A stretch of 64,000 nucleotides of DNA, from NCBI RefSeq assembly GCF_037991315.1, contig NZ_CP150300.1:4092001-4156000 (forward strand). The letters are read 5' to 3'. How positions within the stretch are numbered: position 1 is the first letter of the stretch; each line of letters begins with the position of its first letter. The notes under the pieces were generated by a model, which worked only from the letters and a program-made list of their open reading frames with translations, was not told where the DNA came from and did not search any database. Shown here piece after piece: positions 53,797-62,432 of this stretch. The position numbers and the translations under genes are program-made. This stretch comes from Paenibacillus sp. FSL H8-0079 (GTDB lineage: Bacteria; Bacillota; Bacilli; Paenibacillales; Paenibacillaceae).

Positions 53797-53840
53797 AATA
53801 AAAACAATCGGCGAACCCGCCTGGGGCTCGCCGATCTTGC
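53797..53840 (-). terminator. Intrinsic terminator after the S1-domain gene
   Basis: Minus-strand stem AAGATCGGCGAGCCC / GGGTTCGCCGATTGTTTTTA with a short loop, about 55 bp past the stop of the S1-domain gene. Confidence 0.85.
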
Positions 53841-53894
53841 TTTTATTATTCAGCAAAATATGCAGTATATAACTAAGAACCATGCATTGTTAAC

Positions 53895-55109
53895 TTATTT
53901 GAATTTGCTGAGTTTGTCACCAAACAGTTCGCCGAGCGTAGTGCTCATACCTTGATTGTTCAAGGAAACGTTTGGATTGTTGATTTCTTCACGTGGAGCG
54001 TTGTTTCTTGCAGGTCTTTCTGATTTTTGTGGTTGAGCTGGAGCTTCTTCTGTTTCTTTGATGCTCAAGCTTACACGTTGCTCAGAAGGGTTCATGTCCA
54101 AGATTTTAACTTGAACTTCTTGTCCTTCTTTCAGCACTTCATGAGGAGTGCCGATGTGTTTGTGGGAGATTTGCGAGATATGCACAAGTCCCTCAACACC
54201 AGGAGCGATTTCAACAAATGCACCGAAGTCTACCAGACGTTTTACAACACCTGTTACGATATCGCTGGAATTGAATTTTTCGCTAGCTGTTTCCCAAGGA
54301 CCTGGTTGAACAGCTTTCATGCTCAGGCTGATTTTGCCTTTTTCAGGGTCAACTTTCAGCACTTTCACACTAACTTTATCACCTTCAGACAGAACGTCGG
54401 ATGGTTTTTCAACGTGAGTCCAAGCCAGCTCGGATACGTGAACCAAACCGTCAACTCCGCCCACATCAACGAATGCGCCGAATTGAGTCAAACGTTGTAC
54501 TGTACCTTCGATGACTTGACCTTCTTGCAAACCAGCCATAACAGTCGCTTTGTTTGCTTCGAATTCTTGCTCCAGTACGTCTTTTTGGGAAAGGATCACT
54601 TTGTTGTTCTCACGGTCGATCTCTTTCACTTTAACACGCAGTGTGCGTCCTTTGTAGTCGCTGAAGTCTTCAACGAAATGGCGTTCAACCATGGAAGCCG
54701 GGATAAATCCACGTACGCCCACGTCTGCTACCAGACCGCCTTTAACAACGTCACCTACAACAACTTCGAATACGTCTTGGTCTTCAAAATGCTTTTGCAA
54801 TTGATCCCATGCGTTTTCGCTGTCGATTGCACGTTTGGACAGAACGAGTTTTTCTTTCTCGTCGTCGATGCTAAGAACTTTAGCTTCAACTTCTTGTCCA
54901 ACTTCTACTGCATCAGACGCGCTGTCAACATGCAATGAAGACAGTTCACGAATTGGAATGACACCGTCATATTTATATCCAATGCTCACATAGGCTTGGT
55001 TATCTTCCAATTTGACGATGGTTCCTTTTACGGTATCTCCTTTTTTCAAGGAAACGAATTGATCCAACTCATCTTGGGTTGCTTCTTGATTTTTCATTTC
55101 TTCCGACAT
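53895..55109 (-). CDS. rpsA: S1 RNA-binding domain protein (30S ribosomal protein S1 homologue, YpfD-like)
   Basis: A 404-residue protein with four S1 (OB-fold) repeats at about residues 20-90, 105-175, 190-260 and 275-345; typical cores are GAFVDVGGVDGLVHVSELAW and GAFVEIAPGVEGLVHISQIS. A low-complexity tail follows. It is shorter than the six-repeat S1 of Gram-negatives but the usual length in Bacillota, where its role in translation is weaker. The ATG at 55109 follows GAGGAGGG. Confidence 0.94.
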   Translation of the reverse strand: MSEEMKNQEATQDELDQFVSLKKGDTVKGTIVKLEDNQAYVSIGYKYDGVIPIRELSSLHVDSASDAVEVGQEVEAKVLSIDDEKEKLVLSKRAIDSENAWDQLQKHFEDQDVFEVVVGDVVKGGLVADVGVRGFIPASMVERHFVEDFSDYKGRTLRVKVKEIDRENNKVILSQKDVLEQEFEANKATVMAGLQEGQVIEGTVQRLTQFGAFVDVGGVDGLVHVSELAWTHVEKPSDVLSEGDKVSVKVLKVDPEKGKISLSMKAVQPGPWETASEKFNSSDIVTGVVKRLVDFGAFVEIAPGVEGLVHISQISHKHIGTPHEVLKEGQEVQVKILDMNPSEQRVSLSIKETEEAPAQPQKSERPARNNAPREEINNPNVSLNNQGMSTTLGELFGDKLSKFK

Positions 55110-55250
55110 GTCAAATACCCTCCTCAATTCAAAAACCCCATTATATTCAAACCTGCCTGTAGCAGAGTTCAAAACACTTTCATCACTGAGTACTACAACT
55201 TAGTCTCCCTCAAAAATATGGAAACATGCACTCAGCTACTGACGAAGCCA

Positions 55251-55838
55251 TTACTTGCTTGGCACGCCCGTTTGCACCATTTCGTTAATCTTGGACATAA
55301 TCTTCTCAGTCGCTTTCTCCAGAGCTTCTCCGGATGGGTCTTCCTTGAACTCGTCCAAACTTACCGGTGCTCCGTATACAACTTTCATCTTACGAAAAAC
55401 CTTGTAGTTACCGATAATAGCAGTAGGAATAACTGTAGCGCCACTGCGGAGAGCAAAACTCGCTGCTCCTTTTTTGCCGATACCTCCATCATTATGACGG
55501 CTTCCCGAGGGGAAGATTCCGAGCACTTCACCATCACGCAAAATATTGAGTGAGGTCTTGATGGATTCCTTGCTGACACCTCCACGTTTAACGGGGAAAG
55601 CGCCCACGGCTTTAATAATTCGGCCGAGTACCGGAATTTCAAACAATTCGCTTTTGGCCATGAAGCGCACCTGACGGCGAATTTTGATACCAACAGTTGG
55701 AGGATCGAAGTTACTTATATGATTGGAACATAAAAGTACGCCGCCTTCTTTCGGAATATTCTCCCGTCCAACGGCCTCCAAGCGGAAAAGAATGGTGTAA
55801 ATGATCCGCAGTAATGTGCTGCAAAATGTGTAAATCAT
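55251..55838 (-). CDS. plsC: 1-acyl-sn-glycerol-3-phosphate acyltransferase
   Basis: A 195-residue PlsC-family acyltransferase that makes phosphatidic acid from lysophosphatidic acid. The catalytic HX4D motif is NHISNFDP; the third motif is FPSGSRHNDG instead of the common FPEGTRS. One N-terminal hydrophobic segment. The ATG at 55838, after GAGGAGAG, overlaps the cmk stop by 4 bp. With gpsA and plsY nearby this forms a local phospholipid cluster. Confidence 0.92.
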   Translation of the reverse strand: MIYTFCSTLLRIIYTILFRLEAVGRENIPKEGGVLLCSNHISNFDPPTVGIKIRRQVRFMAKSELFEIPVLGRIIKAVGAFPVKRGGVSKESIKTSLNILRDGEVLGIFPSGSRHNDGGIGKKGAASFALRSGATVIPTAIIGNYKVFRKMKVVYGAPVSLDEFKEDPSGEALEKATEKIMSKINEMVQTGVPSK

Positions 55839-56539
55839 AGACCGATCTCTCCTCTGACCATTGTGCAATAAGATACGATTTTGTCAACCACTTCATGGAT
55901 GTTCATCTCAGTTGTATCAAGAACGATAGCATCCTCAGCACAACGAAGCGGGGAAATTTCCCGATTCTCATCCAATTTATCACGGGTGGCAATGTCTCGC
56001 TCCAGTTGTTGCAACGTCAGTCCTTCAGAGGGGTCCAGTTCTTTGAAGCGGCGAAGCGCACGCTCTTCCACACTGGCAGTCATGAAGATTTTCACTTCCG
56101 CATCGGGCAGTACTGTCGTTCCGATATCGCGTCCATCCATGACGACGCCCTTGCGCAAAGCCATTTGCCGCTGAGTATCCACTAATTGCGTACGCAGCCC
56201 CTCGATTTGCGCATATCGGGACACGATTCCCGTCACTTCACGGGAGCGGATTTCCGAGGTTACTTCTTCCCCATTACAGAACACTTTCTGTCCGTCGGGA
56301 TCCGGTTGTAAATCAATGACCAGCTTTTGGGCTTCCTGAAGTACCTGTGTCACATCTTCCGGTGTAATACCTTTCCGAAGCATATGCAAGGTTACCGCAC
56401 GGTACATTGCGCCTGTGTCGACGTAGACATACGCGAGCGCCTCTGCAACCAATCGGGCCACCGTGCTTTTCCCGGCACCGGCAGGTCCGTCAATTGCAAC
56501 GTTCATTTTCCCGTTCTCTGATGTGTTCTGGCTTGCCAA
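55835..56539 (-). CDS. cmk: Cytidylate kinase
   Basis: A 234-residue CMP/dCMP kinase. The P-loop is AIDGPAGAGKSTVARLVA and DTGAMYRAVT, VMDGRDIGTTVLPDA are diagnostic. I chose the TTG at 56539 because GAGGAGGA lies eight bases upstream; the ATG eleven codons on (56506) has a poor site but would give the family-typical N-terminus. Precedes plsC and the S1 gene, as in B. subtilis. Confidence 0.96.
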   Translation of the reverse strand: MASQNTSENGKMNVAIDGPAGAGKSTVARLVAEALAYVYVDTGAMYRAVTLHMLRKGITPEDVTQVLQEAQKLVIDLQPDPDGQKVFCNGEEVTSEIRSREVTGIVSRYAQIEGLRTQLVDTQRQMALRKGVVMDGRDIGTTVLPDAEVKIFMTASVEERALRRFKELDPSEGLTLQQLERDIATRDKLDENREISPLRCAEDAIVLDTTEMNIHEVVDKIVSYCTMVRGEIGL

Positions 56540-56572
56540 CGGGGCATTCCTCCTCAAACGATAAACCTCAAT

Positions 56573-56592
56573 AAAAAAACAGGCATTGCCTG
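56573..56592 (-). terminator. Terminator after the YpfB-like gene
   Basis: Minus-strand stem CAGGC-AAT-GCCTG followed by seven T, between the YpfB-like gene and cmk. Confidence 0.7.
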
Positions 56593-56642
56593 CATCGTGA
56601 AAATTATACCACACTCTACACATGGATGCAAAAACAGACAAA

Positions 56643-56867
56643 TCAACGACGTTCGGGATCATTCATCGTTTGCACTTGAATTGGCGTTCCTTCCAGGCGA
56701 TCAATAGTGGTCATATTCTTTTTGAAGCCAGGTACTAACAACAGCAATTGATACACCACAAGCAGGATTAGAAGGGCTGTAATCAGAATCATAACCCTCC
56801 GTTCCATTCGCCTGGAGAAAACATAGTAGAGCCGTTCATATCTGCGGGTTGCATGACGATGATTCAT
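56643..56867 (-). CDS. Small single-span membrane protein (YpfB-like)
   Basis: A 74-residue protein: an arginine-rich N-terminus (MNHRHATRRYERLYYVFSRR), one strong transmembrane segment (MILITALLILLVVYQLLLLV) and a short polar C-terminus. This is the topology and place of B. subtilis YpfB (DUF5359 type), between the PilZ gene and cmk. The ribosome site ACGGAGGA before the ATG is good. Function unknown. Confidence 0.75.
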   Translation of the reverse strand: MNHRHATRRYERLYYVFSRRMERRVMILITALLILLVVYQLLLLVPGFKKNMTTIDRLEGTPIQVQTMNDPERR

Positions 56868-56930
56868 GACAGATCCTCCGTTTTTTTCATTACGGTACCC
56901 GCAGATTCCTCTTTTTATGCTACAACATTC

Positions 56931-57599
56931 CTATTTCGTACGGTAGTCCAATTGTCGTTCAAAACAAAATTTGATGATCTTCTGGCGTTCCGAATCTGAA
57001 ATCTGCACAAATTTCAGCATGCACAGCAATCTACCGGTTTCCAGTGTTTTGATCCGTACGACTTCAGCCTCAAAGTTCACATGCTCAATTGTTGAATTGC
57101 GATATGGAACAAGTAACCAGCATTTCAGCTTTTGACTTTCGGCTATCGAAAATCCTGCTTCGCCATAGATGGACAATCCACCGCCACCAATATCTTCAGT
57201 CAATCCCACGGCACGGGTCAGATCCTCACTCTGAATGGCCATTTCAAGGTTTGCATGAACACGAAGAAAGCTGCGGCGTTGAATTTTGGATATCTCGTTT
57301 GGAAGCGGCTTTCGGATACGGACAAGACGGACCACATCCTCTTCAAATCCGGTGACATAGGTATTAAAATAATGCCGGACTCCATCCTCTGTAACATATG
57401 AAATGGACAATTCCTCGCCAAAAAAGAGCCTTTTCAGACGACTGCTTCCCTGTTGCATCGGGACCTCAATCAGAAAACTACTGTCATCCATGTCTGCAAT
57501 GCGTGATTTGTACTCTTTGTTTTCCTCTTTTTCATCTGCCGAAGCAATCTGGATGTATAAAATTTCATTTATATTAGGAAACAATTGGTTCACCGCCAC
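56931..57599 (-). CDS. PilZ-domain cyclic di-GMP receptor (YpfA/MotI-like)
   Basis: A 222-residue protein with an N-terminal YcgR-N-like domain (about residues 1-95) and a C-terminal PilZ domain (about 100-215). The c-di-GMP-binding elements are QRRSFLR (RxxxR) and DIGGGGLS (D/NxSxxG type). B. subtilis YpfA (MotI/DgrA), in the same neighbourhood, binds c-di-GMP and slows the flagellar motor; the same role is likely. Start GTG at 57599, a second GTG two codons later is possible. Confidence 0.9.
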   Translation of the reverse strand: MAVNQLFPNINEILYIQIASADEKEENKEYKSRIADMDDSSFLIEVPMQQGSSRLKRLFFGEELSISYVTEDGVRHYFNTYVTGFEEDVVRLVRIRKPLPNEISKIQRRSFLRVHANLEMAIQSEDLTRAVGLTEDIGGGGLSIYGEAGFSIAESQKLKCWLLVPYRNSTIEHVNFEAEVVRIKTLETGRLLCMLKFVQISDSERQKIIKFCFERQLDYRTK

Positions 57600-57663
57600 T
57601 TTATGTATTTATCTTCGTATGTACAAGGACTATTATACCATGACCTTTCTCACATTGAACAAG

Positions 57664-57689
57664 AAAAAAACAGACCACATCGTGGTCTG
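57664..57689 (-). terminator. Intrinsic terminator after ypeB
   Basis: Minus-strand stem CAGACCAC-GAT-GTGGTCTG followed by seven T, about 45 bp past the ypeB stop. Confidence 0.85.
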
Positions 57690-57732
57690 CCGTAATTTTT
57701 TGTGCGATTGAAGTTCAGAGAACGCCAGCTGT

Positions 57733-59079
57733 TTATGAGGTTGCGTTGACCGGTTTGATCTCCTCCACCGCTTCTTCAATACCTGTATTCGCATTAATGT
57801 ATATCCGGTAACGAGAACCGTTTATTTTCCCGCCGAATTCATAACACAGTACCTCTTTGCTATAATCATTTTCAATCAGAGATTTGCGAACATAATTTTC
57901 TTTGAATTCCGAATTAAGCTTCTGACGCGCCTGTTGCTCCGTAAGAGTTGCTTTCGGAACTTTGCGCTTGTCATTATGTTCGTAGACAAAGTCACTTGCT
58001 TGGAAGCCGGTTACTTCGCCTGTATCCAACCCAACACGAACTGACATTTTTTCAGGATAAATCAACGTGTCCCCTTGCTTGTGCACATAAGTAAGGTTAC
58101 CCAGATTACCGTATTCATCGTAGTTTACAGCTTTCATATCCTTATAGCCTTTATTCGTTAAAAATTGATCTGCTTTAGCCATGGCGTCCTGACGAGATAC
58201 TTTTTTGGTTCCAATTGGACGTGTATCACTATAAGAGATGAGCATTCCGCCATTGCGGGTGAAATCCATCATCAGTTTTCCATTCTTAGCATGATCAATC
58301 GTCGCCGTGTAGGATTCCCAGTCTGTCCCTTTGCCGTTCTCCTGCACTTGGATTTTGCTACTATCCGCTTCAGAGAATTTCGCAGCCTTGCTCTGAATCT
58401 GTTCTTTGGTCAGCGGCAAACCATCCAGTTTCTTCACCGTGCGTTTGGCATAAATACTGGATACGGAAGGGCCCCAATCAAGCTCCGGGTACTCCTGTAC
58501 CTTTTTGTTTACGGTACGAAAACCATCGACGATCGTGTTGTCCATCGTTTGCTCTTGCGTTGCCATGGCAGTCTCCGCATCCATCCAGCGTAAACGGTCC
58601 GTGAGAACTTTCTGCTGTACATCCTGCAGATTCTTGGTAATCTCGGATGAATTCTGATACAGCTTTTTCAGGTTGCCCATTTCCTTCTCACTTAGCGGTT
58701 CGTTCGTCAAGTCACGCATCGATGCCCGATAAGCAAAGTTGGAAATACGGGAGAGAAACTCCTCTGTCTCGTTAAAGGGCAGCATGGTGAGTGGCAGTTG
58801 GTTGATCTCATTCTGCGCTTCACTGGTGAGTCGCCATACATTCATCAAACCTTTGCGATGCATCCCCTGTGATGTGGAGTGAACCGCCAAGGTGTTACCA
58901 ATCTCCGAATGTAATTTGTCCATATGAAAAGATAAATCGTGAAAGGCACGCTGATATTGATTCTCTGCCTTGATCAGTATTGCATTCTTCTCCTGATTCT
59001 CCTGATAGCCCCATACGAGCGCACCGACCAGCAGGACCGCAAATATCGGAAACATAACTGAACTTAATCGTTTATACAT
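57733..59079 (-). CDS. ypeB: Germination protein YpeB
   Basis: A 448-residue protein with an N-terminal membrane anchor (MFPIFAVLLVGALVWGY) and an extracytoplasmic region containing two or three PepSY domains in the C-terminal half (for example RQDAMAKADQFLTNKGYKDM). YpeB is required for stability or localisation of the cortex-lytic enzyme SleB in the spore. Unlike in B. subtilis, sleB is not directly upstream: the neighbouring position holds a small zinc-ribbon gene and prsW. Confidence 0.94.
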   Translation of the reverse strand: MYKRLSSVMFPIFAVLLVGALVWGYQENQEKNAILIKAENQYQRAFHDLSFHMDKLHSEIGNTLAVHSTSQGMHRKGLMNVWRLTSEAQNEINQLPLTMLPFNETEEFLSRISNFAYRASMRDLTNEPLSEKEMGNLKKLYQNSSEITKNLQDVQQKVLTDRLRWMDAETAMATQEQTMDNTIVDGFRTVNKKVQEYPELDWGPSVSSIYAKRTVKKLDGLPLTKEQIQSKAAKFSEADSSKIQVQENGKGTDWESYTATIDHAKNGKLMMDFTRNGGMLISYSDTRPIGTKKVSRQDAMAKADQFLTNKGYKDMKAVNYDEYGNLGNLTYVHKQGDTLIYPEKMSVRVGLDTGEVTGFQASDFVYEHNDKRKVPKATLTEQQARQKLNSEFKENYVRKSLIENDYSKEVLCYEFGGKINGSRYRIYINANTGIEEAVEEIKPVNATS

Positions 59080-59113
59080 CGGTAGAGTCTCCTTTCTTCT
59101 AAACCACTACCTC

Positions 59114-59144
59114 TATTGTGGATCGAAGAAAGATCTCTTATGCA
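59114..59144 (-). promoter_or_regulatory. Possible sigma-G promoter of ypeB
   Basis: Minus strand TGCATA (59139-59144), 18-bp spacer, CACAATA (59114-59120), loosely matching forespore sigma-G promoters (TGAATA-N17/18-CATACTA). It lies about 35 bp upstream of the ypeB start. Weak evidence. Confidence 0.3.
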
Positions 59145-59200
59145 TGCGATTTCCAGTCCTTACACAAGCAGGCTGCTAAAGCACCGTTTGGGTCCTTCTT

Positions 59201-59371
59201 TTAATTCAACTGAACCCCGGTTGCCATGCCTTCCTCTTCGATTTCGAATTGGTCCCTGTTATCACAGAGGCACTGCTTGAATCCTGTCTCAATCCGGCCA
59301 CGTTCTTTCTTGCCTCGTAATGTAAAACGTTCACCACATTGTTTGCATCTGATTTTAATTTTGATTCTCAT
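59201..59371 (-). CDS. Small zinc-ribbon-like protein
   Basis: A 56-residue basic-to-acidic protein beginning MRIKIKIRCKQCGERFTL with C-x2-C near residue 10 and C-x-C near residue 35 (KQCLCDN), a four-cysteine set that could bind zinc. The ATG at 59371 has GGGGATC about 9 bases upstream. It lies between prsW and ypeB, in the place where sleB might be expected. I do not recognise the family. Confidence 0.55.
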   Translation of the reverse strand: MRIKIKIRCKQCGERFTLRGKKERGRIETGFKQCLCDNRDQFEIEEEGMATGVQLN

Positions 59372-59416
59372 CACAACGATCCCCGTTTCTGTTGGTCATT
59401 CCCCGGGAGTTTTATC

Positions 59417-59478
59417 GCAAAAAAATAAAAACACACCAGGGCCGCAGGCGCAATATGCGCTTTATGTCCACCAGTGTG
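59417..59478 (-). terminator. Terminator after prsW
   Basis: Minus-strand outer stem ACACAC...GG / CC...GTGTGT enclosing an inner GCGC-ATATT-GCGC hairpin, followed by a long T-rich run. It begins about 10 bp past the prsW stop. Confidence 0.7.
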
Positions 59479-59487
59479 TCCGTATTT

Positions 59488-60183
59488 TTATAATTTAACC
59501 TCTTCCTCCCGCTTCACAAAACGAAAAGGAGAACGGTTATTGGCGCGTGTGATTTTGCCCATTGCCCCATACCACAGGCCCGCCATTAGTGGCGCTATAA
59601 ACCACAACCAATGATTAACCATAGTGTTCATGATGACATCGTACAGTGCATGCCAGAAAAAAGGTAACACGAGAGAAAGAACCAGGTACCACCGCTTTTT
59701 CTTGCCACCGATAAACTTGGCCTTGCCCATGTAATACCCCATGATTACCGCAAACATGGCATGCCCTGAAACAGGGAGCAGTGCCCGGAGGAACATGGCT
59801 GAGACGGATGCATTCCCCGCAAAGGCGTACAACACATTCTCAACTGTCGCAAATCCAAGTGAAACAGCAACTGCATATAAGATCCCGTCATACGGCTCAT
59901 CAAATTCGGTGTGATTATAGATGATATGATAAAGCACGAACCATTTGACGAATTCTTCCACACCACCTGAGATCAAAATGGCCTCAAGATAAGGATTATC
60001 CCCGAGCCACATCATCATGCCACGCTGAATAATCATCACAGGCAGTACCATCAGAATTCCCATGAGGAAAACTCGCAATACCATATGAAGTGGCTCATAA
60101 TCATAACGGTCTTTCAGGTAAAAGTATGTTAACAAGGCGAGACCCGGGGCAACTGCTGCCGCTAAGACCGAAAACAAAAGCAC
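59488..60183 (-). CDS. prsW: PrsW-family intramembrane metalloprotease
   Basis: A 231-residue membrane protein with seven or eight spans. Conserved PrsW motifs are GGVEEFVKWF (EExxK), GFATVEN, PVSGHAMFAVIMGYYMG and FFWHALYDV, containing the putative zinc-binding Glu and His residues. B. subtilis PrsW performs site-1 cleavage of the anti-sigma factor RsiW. The start is a GTG after GAGGAGGG. Whether it acts on the anti-sigma factor at 20790-21428 is unknown. Confidence 0.92.
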   Translation of the reverse strand: MLLFSVLAAAVAPGLALLTYFYLKDRYDYEPLHMVLRVFLMGILMVLPVMIIQRGMMMWLGDNPYLEAILISGGVEEFVKWFVLYHIIYNHTEFDEPYDGILYAVAVSLGFATVENVLYAFAGNASVSAMFLRALLPVSGHAMFAVIMGYYMGKAKFIGGKKKRWYLVLSLVLPFFWHALYDVIMNTMVNHWLWFIAPLMAGLWYGAMGKITRANNRSPFRFVKREEEVKL

Positions 60184-60226
60184 CGAAATTCCCTCCTCTG
60201 ACTAAAGACGCGATTACAACTAGAGA

Positions 60227-60841
60227 TTAATCCTGGCGTTTGAAGTGGGTGCAGATAACATCAATCGCTTGCTCAGAAATAATAACCTTACCATACTCTT
60301 CCATAACTGCTGGAGTAACCGAAGAACCTTCACCAAATTCAGCAAGCAAGGCAATCAATGCTGCATGTTTGGTGGAATCCACCTCATCTGGTTCCAAATG
60401 CAGGAACCACTTGTCTTTATAAGAATAAAGTCTCCCAGCATCCGTAACATGCTGACGCAACATATGTGCAGCTTCAATGAGCACTTCAAAGTCCTTGAAC
60501 GCATAAACGATGGAATCGCTTTGCTCGAGTGTAACTTCCATTTCATATACTTCTTCAGGAAGATCATCTTCATGACCTGAACCATATTGTTGCGGATCAT
60601 ATTTTCCACGGGTGACAATGACAACCATCCCTTGAGCGGGAAGTGCGAATACTTCGACAGCAAGTGGACCAGTGGCATCAAATCCAAGTTCGGAATAGGC
60701 CTGATCCATCATTTCAGTGAACAGTTCATGAACCTTAGGTATTTCCTGCCACATATCTTCTTTTTGTATTCCGCGCTCGCTCAGATCGTCAAAGGTCAGG
60801 AAAATCCGTATCTTATCGTGACTTAGTCGTTCTATTTTCAT
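60227..60841 (-). CDS. mecA: Adaptor protein MecA
   Basis: A 204-residue adaptor that delivers proteins to ClpC/ClpP. The N-terminal substrate-binding part starts MKIERLSHDKIRIFLTFDDL and includes the ERGI-KEDMW segment. An acidic linker follows, then the C-terminal ClpC-binding domain (DSIVYAFKDFEVLIEAAHML ... YSYKDKWFLHLEP). The ATG at 60841 follows GGGGAG. Position corresponds to ypbH, the mecA paralogue of B. subtilis. Confidence 0.93.
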   Translation of the reverse strand: MKIERLSHDKIRIFLTFDDLSERGIQKEDMWQEIPKVHELFTEMMDQAYSELGFDATGPLAVEVFALPAQGMVVIVTRGKYDPQQYGSGHEDDLPEEVYEMEVTLEQSDSIVYAFKDFEVLIEAAHMLRQHVTDAGRLYSYKDKWFLHLEPDEVDSTKHAALIALLAEFGEGSSVTPAVMEEYGKVIISEQAIDVICTHFKRQD

Positions 60842-60967
60842 ACAGGATCTCCCCTTTATAAGCAAGTCTTATAACAGATTATGAAGCACAAAACAATATG
60901 TGCTGAAAATAAATCTATGTAGTTATGTTATCATTTTATACCTCTAAATGCACGAAGTAAAATCGAC

Positions 60968-61012
60968 AAAAAAAGAATCATTCCACAGCAAATCAATACT
61001 GTGGATGATTCT
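60968..61012 (-). terminator. Strong intrinsic terminator
   Basis: Minus-strand stem AGAATCATCCACAG / CTGTGGAATGATTCT (one bulge) followed by seven T, after the gene at 61029-61382. Confidence 0.88.
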
Positions 61013-61028
61013 AATTGGAGGTTTTGGT

Positions 61029-61382
61029 TTATAAACCCGGTACTGTTGTGTTTGTTTGAGTTAAAATCTGCTCAACTTCATGCTTCACATCCGGATTGGT
61101 GCGAATAAAATCTTTGAGCATGCTCATATTCGCTTCTTTTTCCTGCGGAGTGATTGTGCTTACGTTTTTTGCTGCTGGGCTTTTGTGTGATTCGCCATGT
61201 TGATTTTGCTTGCTGGTGAACCCATCCATACCCGGGAAAGTCATCTCCATCATCTTATGTTTTGCCTGATCCATCATGTTTCGTGATGAACCCGAAGACA
61301 GCATGGGCAACTTGCCTTTAGACAGCCACGAGCTGGCTGCTACGCCAATTACAATGCCCCAAAAAAAGGATGACGCCTTCAT
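61029..61382 (-). CDS. Membrane-anchored protein of unknown function
   Basis: A 117-residue protein with an N-terminal hydrophobic segment (SSFFWGIVIGVAASSWL), a low-complexity linker rich in Ser, Lys, His and Met (about residues 30-75) and a short helical C-terminus (EANMSMLKDFIRTNPDVKHE). It resembles YtxH-like small envelope proteins only in topology. It has its own strong terminator and a divergent deacetylase gene upstream. Function unknown. Confidence 0.7.
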   Translation of the reverse strand: MKASSFFWGIVIGVAASSWLSKGKLPMLSSGSSRNMMDQAKHKMMEMTFPGMDGFTSKQNQHGESHKSPAAKNVSTITPQEKEANMSMLKDFIRTNPDVKHEVEQILTQTNTTVPGL

Positions 61383-61476
61383 TACACCAACCTCCTTTAA
61401 GTGTTAAAATCACATGTAGTGTTTGCGGGAGCGAGCGATCTCATTCCGTATAAATACAGGAAAGCGAGTTGAAATC

Positions 61477-62373
61477 ATGTTCAGACATACCGCCGCATTG
61501 ATTATAGCTGCAAGTTTGCTGCTATCAGCCTGTGGGGCAGCGGAAGAAAAAACATCAGAAAATTCGGCACCAGCGAGCGAACCCACTACCACAATTCAAG
61601 AAGAGCAACGTGATTCTAACCCAACTGAAACAGGAGAACCCGGAACTGGCGTGACCCAGCCTTCAACGGGCGAATCAACTGCGCCAGAAGAAGAACCTGA
61701 ACCTGCGGAGCAGGGTTCTGCAGAAGAGAAAGTGGAACAGACGTATCATATGAATGAAAATTATTATATTAAACCGAATGATGAGACGAGCCCAAGCAAA
61801 GTGGTCTTGTTAACTTTCGATGATGGACCCAAAGAAGAAAAAATGATTACTTCACTAATCGACACTTTAGATAAACATAACGCTAAAGCGATATTTTTCG
61901 TCAATGGATATCGGGTGAAAAGCCATCCGGAATTGCTCAAACTCATCCATGAACGGGGTCAGATTGTAGGCAATCATGCCTGGGATCATGAGGATCTCAA
62001 AAAAATGTCTATCGCTGAGGCGGCAAAACAGGTTACAGATGTCCAAAAAATAGTGAAGGACACCATCGGTGAGGAACCGCAATTCTTCCGCCCCCCTTTT
62101 GGATCGGGTAATGATGCACTAAAGACTACTGTGAAAAAAAATGGCATGTTATACATGACGTGGTCTAATGGTTCGCTTGATTGGGATAAAAGCACCAAAA
62201 ACAAACCAGAAAAAGTTATTCAAAATGTACTGGACCAGTTAAATCCCGGTAGCAATATTTTGATGCACGAGTTGCCATGGACGGTTGAAGCATTGGATGA
62301 GTTGCTAACCAAGCTCGAAAAGAAAGGCTATTCCTTTGTCGATCCGCGTGCAATTGAATTGGAAGCTCGTTAA
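61477..62373 (+). CDS. Polysaccharide deacetylase lipoprotein (NodB domain)
   Basis: A 298-residue predicted lipoprotein: signal peptide with lipobox LLSAC (residues about 8-17), a Glu/Pro/Thr-rich linker to about residue 95, then a NodB domain. Catalytic motifs are LTFDDGP (metal aspartates), NHAWDHE (H-x3-H), FRPPFGSG and ILMHE. It likely deacetylates N-acetylglucosamine of cell-wall polymers outside the membrane. I chose the ATG at 61477; the frame opens at 61423 but the lipobox position favours the later start. The ribosome site is weak. Confidence 0.9.
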   Translation: MFRHTAALIIAASLLLSACGAAEEKTSENSAPASEPTTTIQEEQRDSNPTETGEPGTGVTQPSTGESTAPEEEPEPAEQGSAEEKVEQTYHMNENYYIKPNDETSPSKVVLLTFDDGPKEEKMITSLIDTLDKHNAKAIFFVNGYRVKSHPELLKLIHERGQIVGNHAWDHEDLKKMSIAEAAKQVTDVQKIVKDTIGEEPQFFRPPFGSGNDALKTTVKKNGMLYMTWSNGSLDWDKSTKNKPEKVIQNVLDQLNPGSNILMHELPWTVEALDELLTKLEKKGYSFVDPRAIELEAR

Positions 62374-62396
62374 TTCTTAATTTTGCGCATCAAAAT

Positions 62397-62432
62397 GAAA
62401 CAGCCTTGATCCAATGGATCAAGGCTGTTTTT
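62397..62432. terminator. Bidirectional terminator between convergent genes
   Basis: A near-perfect 14-bp stem, AACAGCCTTGATCC-AAT-GGATCAAGGCTGTT, with T runs on both strands. It serves the deacetylase (plus) and lies across the end of the phosphoesterase gene (minus). Confidence 0.85.
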
